Positions 7,378 to 17,327 of a DNA stretch of 64,000 bases are shown piece after piece (positions within the stretch are counted from its first letter, which is position 1; each line of letters starts with the position of its first letter). The translations under genes were made by a program, and so were the position numbers. Source of the DNA: Pseudomonas sp. P8_241 (GTDB lineage Bacteria > Pseudomonadota > Gammaproteobacteria > Pseudomonadales > Pseudomonadaceae); contig NZ_CP125377.1 in assembly GCF_034008315.1 (NCBI RefSeq), forward strand, positions 496,001 to 560,000, given 5' to 3'. The notes under the pieces are model-generated. The model made no database searches. It worked only from the letters and a program-made list of their open reading frames with translations, and was not told the DNA's origin.

Positions 7378-8814
7378 CTAGCCCTCATCCCCCTCATCTT
7401 CATCCCCGCCATCCACCTTCATCCCCAATTCCTTGATCTTGCGCGTCAGGGTGTTGCGCCCCCAACCCAGCAAGACGGCGGCATCGCGACGGCGACCGGC
7501 GGTGTGTTTGAGCGCAGTCTCGATCATGATCCGCTCGAAAGCCGGCACGGCACTGTCCAGCAAGCTCGACTGACCGCGAGACAGCGCCTGATCGGCCCAC
7601 TGACGCAGTGCCTGTTCCCAGTTGGTCACGGGCGCCGAGTCCTGCGGCAGGCTCAGCAGTTCAGGCGGCAGGTCGCCGATGTGCACTTCGCGACCCGAAG
7701 CCATCACCGTGATCCAGCGACAGGTGTTTTCCAGTTGCCGCACGTTGCCCGGCCAAGGCAGGTTCTTCAGGTATTCCTCGGTTTCGCTTTTCAGCAGCTT
7801 CGGCTCGACGGCCAGTTCCTGGGCGGCACGGCTGAGGAAGTGTTTGGCCAGGGTCGGAATGTCTTCGCGACGATCCGACAGGCGCGGGATGTGGATGCGA
7901 ATTACGTTGAGGCGGTGGAACAAGTCTTCACGGAATTTCCCGGCGTGCACCAGCGTTTCCAGATTCTGGTGGGTCGCGGCGATGATTCGCACATCGACCT
8001 TTACTGGCACATGACCGCCGACGCGGTAGAACTCGCCATCGGCCAATACCCGCAGCAAGCGGGTCTGGGTATCGGCCGGCATATCGCCGATTTCATCGAG
8101 GAACAGTGTGCCGCCATCGGCTTGCTCGAAACGCCCGCGACGCAGGTTGGCCGCGCCGGTGAATGCGCCTTTCTCGTGGCCGAACAGCTCGGACTCCATC
8201 AGGTCTTTCGGGATCGCCGCCATGTTCAGCGCAATGAATGGCGACGCGGCGCGAGGGCTGTGACGATGAAGGGCATGGGCTACCAGTTCTTTACCGGTAC
8301 CCGATTCACCGTTGATCAGCACGGTGATGTTGGAATGGCTCAGGCGCCCAATGGCGCGAAACACTTCCTGCATCGCCGGCGCTTCGCCGATGATTTCCGG
8401 GGTACGGGTCAGGATCGGGGCGACTTCCAGGCCTTGTTGTTCCTGGGCGTGCTGGTTGGCGCGCTTGACCAGGGAAACCGCTTCGTCGACATCGAACGGC
8501 TTGGGCAGGTACTCGAATGCGCCGCCCTGGTAGGACGCTACGGCGCTGTCCAGATCCGAGTGTGCCGTCATGATGATCACCGGCAGCCGTGGGTGCGATT
8601 CGCGAATCCGCGCCAGAAGGTCCAGGCCGCTGGCGCCGGGCATGCGGATGTCGGAGATGATCACATCCGGCTGCTGGCGCGCCAGGCGGCTCATCACGCC
8701 ATCGGCACTGTCGAAGCTTTGCGTGGTCATGCCTTCCTGTTGCAAGGCTTTTTCCAGGACCCAACGGATAGAACGGTCGTCATCGACGATCCACACGGTT
8801 TCACTACGGCTCAT
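7378..8814 (-). CDS. ntrC: Nitrogen regulation response regulator NtrC (NR(I))
   Basis: Sigma-54-dependent enhancer-binding protein that, when phosphorylated by NtrB, activates nitrogen-scavenging genes such as glnA. The 478-residue protein has a receiver domain with phosphoacceptor Asp55 (VIISDIRMPG) and an AAA+ domain. The AAA+ domain carries the Walker A sequence GESGTGKE, the sigma-54 contact loop GAFTGA and the Walker B sequence GGTLFLDEIGDMP. A Fis-type DNA-binding helix-turn-helix sits at the C-terminus (GRRRDAAVLLGWGRNTLTRKI). A short acidic tail (DGGDEDEGDEG) follows. It overlaps ntrB by four bases, indicating translational coupling. Confidence 0.97.
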   Translation of the reverse strand: MSRSETVWIVDDDRSIRWVLEKALQQEGMTTQSFDSADGVMSRLARQQPDVIISDIRMPGASGLDLLARIRESHPRLPVIIMTAHSDLDSAVASYQGGAFEYLPKPFDVDEAVSLVKRANQHAQEQQGLEVAPILTRTPEIIGEAPAMQEVFRAIGRLSHSNITVLINGESGTGKELVAHALHRHSPRAASPFIALNMAAIPKDLMESELFGHEKGAFTGAANLRRGRFEQADGGTLFLDEIGDMPADTQTRLLRVLADGEFYRVGGHVPVKVDVRIIAATHQNLETLVHAGKFREDLFHRLNVIRIHIPRLSDRREDIPTLAKHFLSRAAQELAVEPKLLKSETEEYLKNLPWPGNVRQLENTCRWITVMASGREVHIGDLPPELLSLPQDSAPVTNWEQALRQWADQALSRGQSSLLDSAVPAFERIMIETALKHTAGRRRDAAVLLGWGRNTLTRKIKELGMKVDGGDEDEGDEG

Positions 8815-9896
8815 GTCGATGTGGCTCCTTGTTCCAGTGGCAGAAAGATCGAGAAGGTGGTGTGGCCCGGGTGGCTGTCACATTCGATCAGGCCCTGGTG
8901 CTGACTGATGATGTTCTGGGTGATGGCCAGGCCGAGTCCGGTACCGTCCGGGCGTCCGCTGACCATGGGGAAGAAAATGGTTTCCTGCAGTTCAGCAGGA
9001 ATGCCCGGGCCGTTGTCGATGATCTCGATCTTGGTCACAAGGCGATGGCGCACATGGCCGATCGTGAACTGGCGCATGGCGCGGGTGCGCAGACTGATGC
9101 GGCCAAGGCGCAGCTCGTTCTGACTGCTGATGGCCTGCATCGCGTTGCGCACGATGTTCAGCACGGCCTGGATCATTTGTTCGCGGTCGATCAAGACGTC
9201 GGGAATGCTCGGGTCGTAGTCACGCACCAAAGTGATGCAACCCTGGCTTTCGGCCTCGACCAGATGACAAACGCGCTCCAGCACTTCGTGAATGTTGCAC
9301 ATCGCCAATGACGGCAATTTGTTGGAGCCGAGCATGCGGTCGACCAGGTTACGCAGGCGGTCTGCTTCTTCAATGATGACGTTGGTGTAATCCTTCAGAC
9401 TTTCTTCCGGTAGCTCTCGGGCCAGCAATTGCGCTGCTCCGCGAATTCCGCCCAGCGGATTCTTGATTTCGTGGGCGAGGCCGCGCACCAGCATCTTGCT
9501 GGTTTCCTGCTTCGACAGCTGCGCTTCTTCCTTGGTGATACGCAGCAAGCGGTCCCGCGGATGGACTTCAAGCAGCAGCAGGGTGTCGCCATTGCTCAGG
9601 ATTGGCGTAACCGCGTAATCGACGGTCAGGGTCTGACCGGTGAGGGCGGTGAGCATGGCTTCACGCTTGGTGAACGGGTGGGCCTGTTCAACCGCCTGAC
9701 GCAATGAATTGAGCGCCTCGGTGGATTCGGTAAACAGCTCGCTGATGAACTGCCCATGACTGCGCTGACCGCTGATGGCCAGTAACATTTCCGCTGCCGG
9801 GTTCATGTACTCAAGGCGCAGTTGCGCGTCGAGCAGAATGGTTGCGGTCGTCAAATTGTCGAGTAACAGACGATGCAGTGCGTCGCTGATGGTCAT
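8811..9896 (-). CDS. ntrB: Nitrogen regulation sensor kinase/phosphatase NtrB (NR(II))
   Basis: Cytosolic histidine kinase controlled by PII (GlnB/GlnK) that phosphorylates NtrC under nitrogen limitation and dephosphorylates it in nitrogen excess. The 361-residue protein has a PAS domain at about 10-115 and a dimerisation/phosphotransfer helix with phosphoacceptor His142 (GLAHEIKNPLGGIRG). Its HATPase domain shows the N box (QAVLNIVRNAMQA), G1 (IIDNGPGIP) and G2 (GTGLGLAIT) motifs. No membrane helix is present, as expected. It is the first gene of ntrBC. The upstream gap carries an NtrC-type site at 10096. Confidence 0.97.
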   Translation of the reverse strand: MTISDALHRLLLDNLTTATILLDAQLRLEYMNPAAEMLLAISGQRSHGQFISELFTESTEALNSLRQAVEQAHPFTKREAMLTALTGQTLTVDYAVTPILSNGDTLLLLEVHPRDRLLRITKEEAQLSKQETSKMLVRGLAHEIKNPLGGIRGAAQLLARELPEESLKDYTNVIIEEADRLRNLVDRMLGSNKLPSLAMCNIHEVLERVCHLVEAESQGCITLVRDYDPSIPDVLIDREQMIQAVLNIVRNAMQAISSQNELRLGRISLRTRAMRQFTIGHVRHRLVTKIEIIDNGPGIPAELQETIFFPMVSGRPDGTGLGLAITQNIISQHQGLIECDSHPGHTTFSIFLPLEQGATST

Positions 9897-10212
9897 TCAG
9901 GACCTCTTTTGGAGCAGGGCGCGCGCATGAATAAAGCGCTGATGCAGACAAAATGCAAAAACCAAACCAAGGCTCCGAAAAGAAGCGCTAAAGGCCTGAA
10001 ACAGGCGTTTGACGCTCGATTGCGTGGCGTTCTGCCAGCTTTGGCGGGTACTTTCGAACCAAAATGGGTTGGAGTTGTGCAGTAGTGTGATCGATTGCAC
10101 CAATATAGTGCTTAAAGCTGCGCGGTGTTATTGGAGTCTCAAGACCGATTCTGTCGTCGCTCAAGGCTATGGATGCTTAGCGCGGTGGCAGACAAGCGGT
10201 TAGCCATAGCCC
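9897..10212. other. Intergenic region between ntrB and the DUF4124 gene
   Basis: This 316-base gap must hold the ntrB promoter. I see the NtrC-type site at 10096-10112 and a TATATT hexamer inside it that could serve as a minus-strand -10. The stretch 10113-10212 shows no convincing gene or terminator, and no sigma-54 promoter pattern is visible on the minus strand. Confidence 0.5.
10096..10112 (-). promoter_or_regulatory. NtrC-type binding site upstream of ntrB
   Basis: TGCACC-AATAT-AGTGCT matches TGCACC-N5-GGTGCA at 10 of 12 positions and closely resembles the enteric glnA NtrC sites. On the minus strand TATATT lies inside it, so bound NtrC could block a sigma-70 promoter and restrain ntrBC transcription. 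This negative-feedback reading is inference. Confidence 0.6.
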
Positions 10213-10728
10213 TCAGCGTTTGTGTGCTCTTTGAACAGTGACGGTTGCGGTAGGGCTCTGCTGTACAACTCTTTCGCCGTCGATCACTTGCACCGCCAGA
10301 CCGTGTTCACCGCGATCAATGTTTATCAGTTGCAGGCTCGGTACGTTGCTCGGCTGGCCATAAGGTTGGCCATCGAGCAACAGGCGTAATAAATGCGTGC
10401 CTTGCAATCGCGGTTCAATCAGCACATCGACCGTGAAAGTACCGTTGTTGGCGCGCACGACTCCGGCGGTTGGCAGCCCGCTAAGCTCCAGGACGTTGTA
10501 GTCGTTGTGGGTCGGCCTGGAGCGGGTGCCTGCCGCTGGCTGTTCAGTATCGCTGGGTAGTTGGCGCTGGATGCTGTTGACGGGGGGCAAATCAACCGTC
10601 TGGGCGTCAACGCCATTGGGCGGTTGATTGCTGTAGGCCGTGTTGCCGGCGGCATCGGTGTATTTGAAGATTTGCGCCATCACGGGATAAGCGAGGGACA
10701 GCAACAGAAGTAATAAAAGTGGCCGCAT
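10213..10728 (-). CDS. DUF4124 domain-containing secreted protein
   Basis: A 171-residue protein with a signal peptide of about 18 residues (MRPLLLLLLLSLAYPVMA). It is followed at once by the DUF4124 signature QIFKYTDAAGNTAYSNQPP (residues 19-37), a small beta-rich domain of unknown function found in many pseudomonad envelope proteins. The rest is a linker and a beta-rich C-terminal region (GTHLLRLLLDGQPYG) without a family I can name. The start was chosen at the ATG heading the signal peptide; in-frame codons upstream run into the neighbouring gene. A DUF4124 protein next to ntrBC is a common Pseudomonas arrangement, but no functional link is known to me. Confidence 0.85.
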   Translation of the reverse strand: MRPLLLLLLLSLAYPVMAQIFKYTDAAGNTAYSNQPPNGVDAQTVDLPPVNSIQRQLPSDTEQPAAGTRSRPTHNDYNVLELSGLPTAGVVRANNGTFTVDVLIEPRLQGTHLLRLLLDGQPYGQPSNVPSLQLINIDRGEHGLAVQVIDGERVVQQSPTATVTVQRAHKR

Positions 10729-10753
10729 TTCGGACTCCCTGTGCGAAGCAAGA

Positions 10754-11179
10754 TTACTCCGCCAATGGAATGCCCTCGCTCCCAGCATAGAACACAATAA
10801 GTTCTACCGGTTCATCGCCGGTGACGCCGCGATGGGCGATATCGACCATTTCGGCCAGTGCTTCTCCTTGTTTGATGCGCCGGGTCTGGCCGTTGTCCCT
10901 GCCTTCGATGATCAGCTCACCTGAGAGGATGTAACCGGCGTTCGGAGTGGGGTGGGTGTGCCAGGGCAGCTGGGTGTTGGGCGGTATCCTCAGCTTGAGC
11001 AGCGTTAGCTCAGGCGCGGCACGCGGATAACGAGCGTAAGGTGTGCCATCCCAGGATTTGCTGCTTTGCAGCAGAATTTCCTTTTCGATTGCGGACGGTG
11101 GAGATTGTACGGAGCAGCCCTGGAGAGAGAGGGCGGCCAGTGCGATCAGCGGTGACCGGAACAGGGTGTTTTTCATCAT
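10754..11179 (-). CDS. Cupin-domain lipoprotein
   Basis: A 141-residue protein with a lipoprotein signal whose lipobox is LSLQGC (Cys at about residue 22). A single cupin fold follows, showing LPWHTHPTPNAGYILSGELIIEG, the first cupin motif with two histidines, and a weaker second motif near AHRGVTGDEP. The metal ligands appear to be present, so it could bind a metal or small ligand in the periplasm; the substrate is unknown. Two adjacent ATG codons follow the SD AAGGA, and either could be used. It lies 25 bases upstream of the DUF4124 gene on the same strand. Confidence 0.82.
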   Translation of the reverse strand: MMKNTLFRSPLIALAALSLQGCSVQSPPSAIEKEILLQSSKSWDGTPYARYPRAAPELTLLKLRIPPNTQLPWHTHPTPNAGYILSGELIIEGRDNGQTRRIKQGEALAEMVDIAHRGVTGDEPVELIVFYAGSEGIPLAE

Positions 11180-11294
11180 TCCATCCTTTGAATACAGGTA
11201 GTGATCAGGCTACGAGTGATTCAAGGTGTTTGATGCCAGACGTCGCCGCGTTTGCTGGAGGATATGGCGAAATAATTTGTCAGACGTTGCCCAC

Positions 11295-11326
11295 AAAAAA
11301 GGCCTCCCGAAGGAGGCCTCTTTTTG
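11295..11326 (-). terminator. Bidirectional intrinsic terminator after glnA
   Basis: The stem GGCCTCC/GGAGGCC with loop CGAA is flanked by TTTTTT on the minus strand and TCTTTTT on the plus strand. It lies 28 bases beyond the glnA stop. Confidence 0.9.
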
Positions 11327-11354
11327 TCACGCCGCGTGCCGCAGCGCTACCGGA

Positions 11355-12761
11355 TCAGCAGCTGTAGTACAGCTCGTATTCCAGTGGGTGTACGAAGGTA
11401 CGTACCTTGATTTCTTCTTCGCTTTTCAGAGCGATGTAAGTGTCGATGAAATCGTCGGAGAACACGCCGCCTTTGGTCAGGAACGCACGACCTTTGTCCA
11501 GCTCTTCCAGGGCTTCTTTCAGGCTGCCGCAAACTTGTGGGATCTCTTTCGCCTCTTCAGGCGGCAGGTCGTACAGGTTTTTGTCAGCTGCGTCGCCTGG
11601 GTGGATCTTGTTCTGGATGCCGTCCAGGCCAGCCATCAACAGTGCGGCGAAGCACAGGTAAGGGTTGGCAGCCGGGTCCGGGAAGCGTGCTTCGATACGG
11701 CGGGCTTTCGGGCTCGACACGTAAGGAATACGGATCGAAGCGGAACGGTTGCGAGCCGAGTAGGCCAGCATTACCGGAGCTTCGAAGCCTGGAACCAGAC
11801 GCTTGTAGGAGTTGGTCGCCGGGTTGGTGAAGCCGTTCAAGGCCTTACCGTGCTTGATGATGCCGCCGATGAAGTACAGGGCGGTGTCGGACAGGCCGGC
11901 ATAGCCTTCGCCAGCGAAGGTGTTCTTGCCATCTTTCCAGATGGACATGTGCACGTGCATACCCGAGCCGTTGTCGCCGTACAGTGGCTTAGGCATGAAG
12001 GTCGCGGTGCGGCCGTAGGCATCGGCTACGTTGTGTACAACGTATTTCAGGGTTTGAGTTTCGTCGGCTTTCTTCACCAGGGTGTTGAACTTGACGCCGA
12101 TTTCGTTCTGACCGGCAGTTGCCACTTCGTGGTGGTGAACTTCGACGGTCAGGCCCATTTCTTCCAGTGCGTTGCACATGGAGGTACGGATTTCGTGGTC
12201 GTGGTCGAACGGTGGAACCGGGAAGTAGCCGCCTTTGACGCCTGGGCGGTGACCTTTGTTGCCACCTTCGATGTCCTGGTCGGACATCCACGAACCTTGC
12301 TCGGAGTAGATTTTGAACATCGAGCCGGAGATGTCCGACTTGAATTTCACCGAGTCAAAGATGAAGAATTCTGGTTCTGGACCGGCGAACACGGTGTCAC
12401 CGATACCGGTGGCTTTCAGGTGCTCTTCGGCGCGCTTGGCGATCGCACGTGGGTCGCGGTCGTAGCCTTGCATGCTCGAAGGTTCGATGATGTCGCAGAC
12501 CAGGATCAGGGTCGGCTCTTCGGTGAACGGATCCAGAACAGCAGTGGAATCGTCCGGCAGCAGGATCATGTCGGAAGCTTCGATGCCTTTCCAGCCGGCG
12601 ATGGAGGAACCATCGAACATTTTGCCGACTTCGAAGAAGTCGTCATCCAGCGCGTCGCGAGCCGGCATGGTCACGTGGTGCTGAGTGCCTTTGGTGTCCG
12701 TGAAGCGCAGATCAATCCATTTGACGTCATGATCTTTGATGAGTTGAACCGACTTCGACAT
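11355..12761 (-). CDS. glnA: Type I glutamine synthetase
   Basis: Dodecameric enzyme that makes glutamine from glutamate, ammonia and ATP, the main ammonia-assimilation step. The 468-residue protein has the beta-grasp N-domain ([13 protein letters not shown]) and the catalytic signature segments [11 protein letters not shown] and [10 protein letters not shown]. The adenylylation site lies in NLYDLPPEE (Tyr near 397). The length equals that of enteric GSI-beta enzymes controlled by GlnE adenylylation. It has a sigma-54 promoter about 100 bases upstream (12861-12876) and an NtrC-type site beyond it. Unlike in enterics, it is separated from ntrBC by two genes but lies in the same block and direction. 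Confidence 0.98.
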   Translation of the reverse strand: MSKSVQLIKDHDVKWIDLRFTDTKGTQHHVTMPARDALDDDFFEVGKMFDGSSIAGWKGIEASDMILLPDDSTAVLDPFTEEPTLILVCDIIEPSSMQGYDRDPRAIAKRAEEHLKATGIGDTVFAGPEPEFFIFDSVKFKSDISGSMFKIYSEQGSWMSDQDIEGGNKGHRPGVKGGYFPVPPFDHDHEIRTSMCNALEEMGLTVEVHHHEVATAGQNEIGVKFNTLVKKADETQTLKYVVHNVADAYGRTATFMPKPLYGDNGSGMHVHMSIWKDGKNTFAGEGYAGLSDTALYFIGGIIKHGKALNGFTNPATNSYKRLVPGFEAPVMLAYSARNRSASIRIPYVSSPKARRIEARFPDPAANPYLCFAALLMAGLDGIQNKIHPGDAADKNLYDLPPEEAKEIPQVCGSLKEALEELDKGRAFLTKGGVFSDDFIDTYIALKSEEEIKVRTFVHPLEYELYYSC

Positions 12762-12860
12762 AGTGTCCTCCGGGTGGCTTCGGGCTTAGTAATGGATAGC
12801 CCTTGGAATGTGGGTGATGCCGGCGCGAATACTCTGCCAAGGCAACCTGCCTCACAAGGG

Positions 12861-12876
12861 AGCAAATTGCATGCCA
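12861..12876 (-). promoter_or_regulatory. Sigma-54 promoter of glnA
   Basis: The minus strand reads TGGCAT-GCAAT-TTGCT, matching TGGCAC-N5-TTGCW with the required 12-base GG to GC spacing. Predicted start near 12850, leaving an 89-base leader. Confidence 0.82.
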
Positions 12877-12979
12877 GTGCCCCACCATGGGTTTTTTGCC
12901 CCAAAAACACGCTTATAAGCCTTCTATACGCGTTAAAGCAGAAAATACCGCCCTGTAATGTAGCGCTTAAATCACAAAA

Positions 12980-12996
12980 TGACCTGTTTTGGTGCA
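12980..12996 (-). promoter_or_regulatory. Probable NtrC enhancer for glnA
   Basis: TGACCT-GTTTT-GGTGCA has one perfect half-site and one weak half-site. It lies 130-147 bases upstream of the predicted glnA start. Confidence 0.5.
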
Positions 12997-13021
12997 CGAT
13001 AAACCTTCTGCACATTAACTG

Positions 13022-13050
13022 GTTAAACCTTGAGCAATTTCCGCTATAAT
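13022..13050 (+). promoter_or_regulatory. Likely sigma-70 promoter of thiI
   Basis: A perfect TATAAT (13045-13050) follows a weak -35, GTTAAA (13022-13027), at 17 bases. Start near 13057, 36 bases before the thiI ATG. Confidence 0.6.
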
Positions 13051-13092
13051 CCGCGCCCCCCTTTTTCGGCAGGCCATGCGCGCGCTGTTTCC

Positions 13093-14547
13093 ATGAAATT
13101 AATCGTAAAAGTCTTCCCCGAGATCACCATCAAGAGCCGCCCGGTACGGATGCGTTTCATCCGTCAATTGGCCAAAAACATCCGTGCCGTGCTCCGCGAT
13201 CTGGACCCGGCCGTGGTGGTGAACGGCGTGTGGGACAACCTCGAGCTGGAAACCCGTGTCGCCGAGCCCAAGGCCCTCAAGGAGATGACCGAGCGCCTGA
13301 GCTGTATGCCCGGCATCGCGCATTTCCTGCAAATTGATGAGTACCCGCTGGGCGATTTCGATGACATCGTCGAAAAGTGCAAGCAGCACTACGGTGATGC
13401 GTTGACCGGCAAGATCTTTTCGGTGCGTTGCAAACGGGCCGGCAAGCACCCATTCAGCTCCATCGATATCGAAAAGTATGTCGGCAGCCAGTTGCGCCGT
13501 CAGTGCGGCGCCGCCGGAATTGACCTGAAAAAGCCGGAAATCGAAGTCCGGATCGAAGTTCGCGACCAACGGTTGTTTGTGATCCACAGCCAGCACAACG
13601 GCATCGGCGGTTATCCGCTGGGAGCACTGGAGCAGACGCTCGTGCTGATGTCCGGTGGCTTCGACTCCACCGTGGCGGCCTACCAGATCATGCGCCGCGG
13701 CCTGATGGCGCACTTCTGCTTCTTCAATCTGGGCGGACGAGCCCACGAACTGGGCGTGATGGAAGTCGCGCATTTCATCTGGAAGAAGTACGGCAGCTCC
13801 CAACGCGTGCTATTTGTCAGTGTGCCGTTCGAGGAAGTGCTGGGCGAAATTCTCGGCAAAGTCGATAACAGTCATATGGGCGTAGTATTGAAGCGTATGA
13901 TGTTGCGCGCTTCCTCCCAAATTGCCGATCGACTGCACATCGAGGCATTGGTGACTGGAGAGGCGATCTCCCAGGTGTCGAGCCAGACGTTGCCGAACCT
14001 GAACGTGATCGACTGCGTGACCGAGAAGCTGGTCTTGCGCCCGCTGATCGCCAGCCACAAGCAGGACATCATCGACCTGGCCAACGAAATCGGCACCGCC
14101 GATTTCGCCCGGCACATGCCGGAATACTGCGGCGTCATCTCGGTCAATCCGAAGACCGCAGCCAAACGCCATCGCGTCGAGCATGAAGAGAAAGAGTTCG
14201 ACATGGCGGTGCTCGAGCGTGCGCTCGAAAACGCCAAACTGGTGCCGATCGATCGCGTGATCGATGAATTGGGCCAGGACCTGCAAATTGAAGAAGTCAG
14301 CGAGGCGCTGGCCGGTCAAATCGTCATCGATATCCGTCACCCGGATGCCGCTGAAGACGACCCGCTGGACCTGGCTGGCATCGAGGTACAAACGATGCCG
14401 TTTTATGCACTGAACGCTCGTTTCAAGGAACTGGACCCTACTCGCCAGTACCTGCTTTATTGCGACAAAGGCGTGATGAGTCGCCTGCATGCCCACCATT
14501 TGCTCAGTGAGGGGCATGCCAATGTGCGCGTTTATCGACCGAGCTAA
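13093..14547 (+). CDS. thiI: tRNA 4-thiouridine synthase ThiI (with rhodanese domain)
   Basis: Cytosolic enzyme that adenylates and thiolates U8 of tRNA and supplies sulfur for the thiamin thiazole. The 484-residue protein has an N-terminal ferredoxin-like/THUMP region (about 1-165). A PP-loop AMP-forming domain follows, with SGGFDS at 187-192, and a C-terminal rhodanese domain with the persulfide-carrying Cys457 in YCDKGVMS, equivalent to E. coli Cys456. The start is placed at [19 protein letters not shown]; the frame is open upstream but overlaps the TATAAT promoter. It is divergent from glnA. Confidence 0.96.
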   Translation: MKLIVKVFPEITIKSRPVRMRFIRQLAKNIRAVLRDLDPAVVVNGVWDNLELETRVAEPKALKEMTERLSCMPGIAHFLQIDEYPLGDFDDIVEKCKQHYGDALTGKIFSVRCKRAGKHPFSSIDIEKYVGSQLRRQCGAAGIDLKKPEIEVRIEVRDQRLFVIHSQHNGIGGYPLGALEQTLVLMSGGFDSTVAAYQIMRRGLMAHFCFFNLGGRAHELGVMEVAHFIWKKYGSSQRVLFVSVPFEEVLGEILGKVDNSHMGVVLKRMMLRASSQIADRLHIEALVTGEAISQVSSQTLPNLNVIDCVTEKLVLRPLIASHKQDIIDLANEIGTADFARHMPEYCGVISVNPKTAAKRHRVEHEEKEFDMAVLERALENAKLVPIDRVIDELGQDLQIEEVSEALAGQIVIDIRHPDAAEDDPLDLAGIEVQTMPFYALNARFKELDPTRQYLLYCDKGVMSRLHAHHLLSEGHANVRVYRPS

Positions 14548-14686
14548 GAGCCCGGGGCTGTATGCCTGTGGCCTGCGTCACCGGCCCCCCGACTCTGCCG
14601 TCAAGCTGTAACGGCAAGGCCTGACTCTACTGTAAATCGCTGCCAAGACTTGTCAGCACACCGAATCCTCTGATCGAGATACACAA

Positions 14687-16507
14687 GTGATCGAAAATCT
14701 ACGCAACATCGCCATCATTGCTCACGTTGACCATGGTAAGACCACCCTGGTAGACAAACTCTTGCGTCAATCCGGCACCCTGGAGCGCAACGAGCTCAAC
14801 GACGAGCGCGTGATGGACTCCAACGACCAGGAAAAAGAGCGCGGTATTACCATTCTGGCGAAAAACACCGCCATCAACTGGAACGGCTACCACATCAACA
14901 TCGTGGACACCCCGGGCCACGCCGACTTCGGCGGCGAAGTTGAACGCGTAATGTCGATGGTCGACTCCGTTCTGCTGCTGGTTGACGCTCAAGACGGCCC
15001 TATGCCGCAAACCCGTTTCGTGACCAAGAAGGCTTTCGAAGCCGGCCTGCGTCCGATCGTGTGCATCAACAAGGTTGACCGTCCAGGCGCGCGTCCGGAC
15101 TGGGTTCTGGACCAGATCTTCGATCTGTTCGACAACCTCGGTGCCACCGAAGAACAGCTGGACTTCAAAGTCGTCTACGCCTCGGCCCTGAACGGTATTG
15201 CCGGTCTGGACCACAACGAAATGGCTGAAGACATGACCCCGCTGTACCAGTCGATCGTCGACAACGTACCGGCGCCGGCTGTTGACCGTGATGGTCCGTT
15301 CCAGATGCAGATCTCCGCACTGGACTACAACAGCTTCCTGGGTGTTATCGGTGTTGGCCGTATCGCTCGTGGTCGCGTCAAGCCGAACTCCCCGGTTGTC
15401 GCTATCGGCGCCGACGGCAAGAAGCGTAACGGTCGTATCCTGAAGCTGATGGGTCACCACGGTCTGCACCGTGTAGACGTTGAAGAAGCTGCTGCAGGCG
15501 ACATCGTGTGCATCAGCGGTATGGACTCGCTGTTCATCTCCGACACCCTGTGCCACCCGGACACCGTTGAACCGATGAAGCCGTTGACCGTCGACGAGCC
15601 AACCGTTTCCATGACCTTCCAGGTAAACGACTCGCCATTCTGCGGTAAAGAAGGCAAGTTCGTGACTTCCCGTAACATCAAGGAACGTCTGGACAAAGAG
15701 CTGCTGTACAACGTTGCTCTGCGCGTTGAAGAAGGCGACTCGGCTGACAAGTTCAAGGTTTCCGGCCGTGGCGAACTGCACCTCTCGGTACTGATCGAAA
15801 CCATGCGTCGCGAAGGCTTCGAAATGGCTGTAGGCCGTCCGGAAGTGATCATCCGTCTGGTTGACGGCGTGAAGCACGAACCGTACGAAAACGTCACCAT
15901 CGACCTGCCGGAAGAATCCCAGGGCAAGGTGATGGAAGAGATGGGTCTGCGTAAAGGCGACCTGACCAACATGGTGCCGGATGGCAAAGGCCGTGTTCGT
16001 CTGGAATACAACATCCCTGCTCGTGGTCTGATCGGTTTCCGTAACCAGTTCCTGACCCTGACCAACGGTGCTGGCATCCTGACTTCGATCTTCGACCGTT
16101 ACGACGTGATGAAGTCCGGCGACATGTCCGGCCGTCAGAACGGCGTTCTGGTTTCGGTTGAAACCGGCAAGGCACTGACCTACTCCCTGGAAACCCTGCA
16201 GGCGCGTGGCAAGTTGTTCGTAGAACACGGTCAGGAAATCTACAACGGTCAGATCGTTGGTCTGAACAGCCGTGACAACGACCTGGGCGTTAACCCTACC
16301 AAGGGCAAGAAGCTCGACAACATGCGTGCTTCGGGTAAAGACGAAACCATCGCTCTGGTTCCACCTGTTCGCTTCACCCTGGAACAGGCTCTGGAATTCA
16401 TCCAGGACGACGAGCTGTGCGAAGTAACGCCTAAGTCCATCCGTCTTCGCAAGAAGATCCTGGACGAAAGCGAGCGTACCCGCGCTGCCAAGAAAGCCAA
16501 GAACTGA
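14687..16507 (+). CDS. typA: Ribosome-associated GTPase TypA/BipA
   Basis: Translational GTPase of the EF-G family that binds 70S ribosomes and helps 50S assembly under cold and other stress. The 606-residue protein starts at GTG ([19 protein letters not shown], which contains the P-loop AHVDHGKT) and shows the switch region RGITI, DTPGH (G3) and NKVD (G4). These are followed by domain II, EF-G-like domains III and V, and the TypA-specific C-terminal domain. The GTG is supported by GAG upstream and by alignment of the P-loop region. A 139-base gap separates it from thiI; it contains a short inverted repeat TGCCGT/ACGGCA at 14596-14616 of unknown role. A strong terminator follows. Confidence 0.97.
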   Translation: MIENLRNIAIIAHVDHGKTTLVDKLLRQSGTLERNELNDERVMDSNDQEKERGITILAKNTAINWNGYHINIVDTPGHADFGGEVERVMSMVDSVLLLVDAQDGPMPQTRFVTKKAFEAGLRPIVCINKVDRPGARPDWVLDQIFDLFDNLGATEEQLDFKVVYASALNGIAGLDHNEMAEDMTPLYQSIVDNVPAPAVDRDGPFQMQISALDYNSFLGVIGVGRIARGRVKPNSPVVAIGADGKKRNGRILKLMGHHGLHRVDVEEAAAGDIVCISGMDSLFISDTLCHPDTVEPMKPLTVDEPTVSMTFQVNDSPFCGKEGKFVTSRNIKERLDKELLYNVALRVEEGDSADKFKVSGRGELHLSVLIETMRREGFEMAVGRPEVIIRLVDGVKHEPYENVTIDLPEESQGKVMEEMGLRKGDLTNMVPDGKGRVRLEYNIPARGLIGFRNQFLTLTNGAGILTSIFDRYDVMKSGDMSGRQNGVLVSVETGKALTYSLETLQARGKLFVEHGQEIYNGQIVGLNSRDNDLGVNPTKGKKLDNMRASGKDETIALVPPVRFTLEQALEFIQDDELCEVTPKSIRLRKKILDESERTRAAKKAKN

Positions 16508-16527
16508 GTTTTAGTTCCGGCTGAATG

Positions 16528-16563
16528 AAAACGCCCCCGGTCGAAAGGCCGGGGGCGTTTTTG
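16528..16563 (+). terminator. Intrinsic terminator after typA
   Basis: A GC-rich stem ACGCCCCCGG/CCGGGGGCGT with loop TCGAAAGG is followed by TTTTTG and preceded by an A-run. Confidence 0.92.
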
Positions 16564-16634
16564 TTTGTCTGGGGTTTGTGCGGTGTTTGTGCTAGCGATG
16601 GCGGCCGATCAGCTGCCAGGATTTTCAGGGCAGA

Positions 16635-17072
16635 TCAGAACCGCTCAATCGACCGAGAATTGCGCTCGCGCTCCACTTCTTTGGGCTTGTACGCGCAATA
16701 CCCCGGCCGCGGGCCGATTTTCGGGTGATTGCGGCAAGTATCCGGGCGCTTTTCATAAATAGTGCACAGACGGCTCTTACGATCCAGGTAGTAGCAATCG
16801 TTGTTGCTCATGCGCTGAAGGGTGAAGATGCCCGACTTCTGGTTAAAGCGCTCGACCAGGCCTTCCTTCTGCAGACGCTTGGCGATGTTCTTCGGCGGAT
16901 CGCCCAGCTCGAATTCATCGACGATGCCGATACGGATCAGATCCTTGATCTTGACCTCGACCGGCAGGGTGCAGCAGCTGGACATGCACGAGCCGCACAT
17001 CGGGGCAGAGTACTTGGCCCAGGTATCGAGTCGGTCGATCTCCGCGGCGGCGATCAGGTTGGGCTTCATCAT
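16635..17072 (-). CDS. YkgJ family cysteine-cluster protein
   Basis: A 145-residue cytosolic protein of the YkgJ/UPF0153 family, whose conserved cysteines are thought to bind a zinc or Fe-S centre; no reaction is established. The visible cluster is CGSCMSSCC (about residues 26-34), followed by CYYLDRKSRLCTIYEKRPDTC (about 93-113), where Cys spacing and the YExRPxxC motif define the family. Two adjacent ATG codons begin the frame and no clear ribosome-binding site decides between them. It is a single gene convergent with typA and divergent from glgP. Confidence 0.88.
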   Translation of the reverse strand: MMKPNLIAAAEIDRLDTWAKYSAPMCGSCMSSCCTLPVEVKIKDLIRIGIVDEFELGDPPKNIAKRLQKEGLVERFNQKSGIFTLQRMSNNDCYYLDRKSRLCTIYEKRPDTCRNHPKIGPRPGYCAYKPKEVERERNSRSIERF

Positions 17073-17327
17073 CGGTTGTTACCAGCGTGTGCATCAGGGC
17101 GCGCGATCATACCGGGACTGGTGGATTTTTGAACAACCTTTCGCCAGTTTTTTTCACGCTCGGTTCAAGAGGATCAAAATTCGGCACGGCCCCTGCATTC
17201 ATTCAGGCACACGACAACCTAATGTCGACCTGGCTCACACTCACTCGAAAAACTGCCGAACCAGAGCCTCTACCGCCTGTCAGACCGTCTAGGCTCAGAC
17301 AACCCAAGCTCGCTCGAGGTCTTATCG

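Noticed and set aside
13099..16228. Long antisense frames opposite thiI and typA (and likewise opposite glgP, hutU, hutH, opgH)
   Set aside because: High-GC coding sequence leaves the opposite strand open. The predicted products have no recognisable family and lack ribosome-binding sites, while the sense genes are clear.
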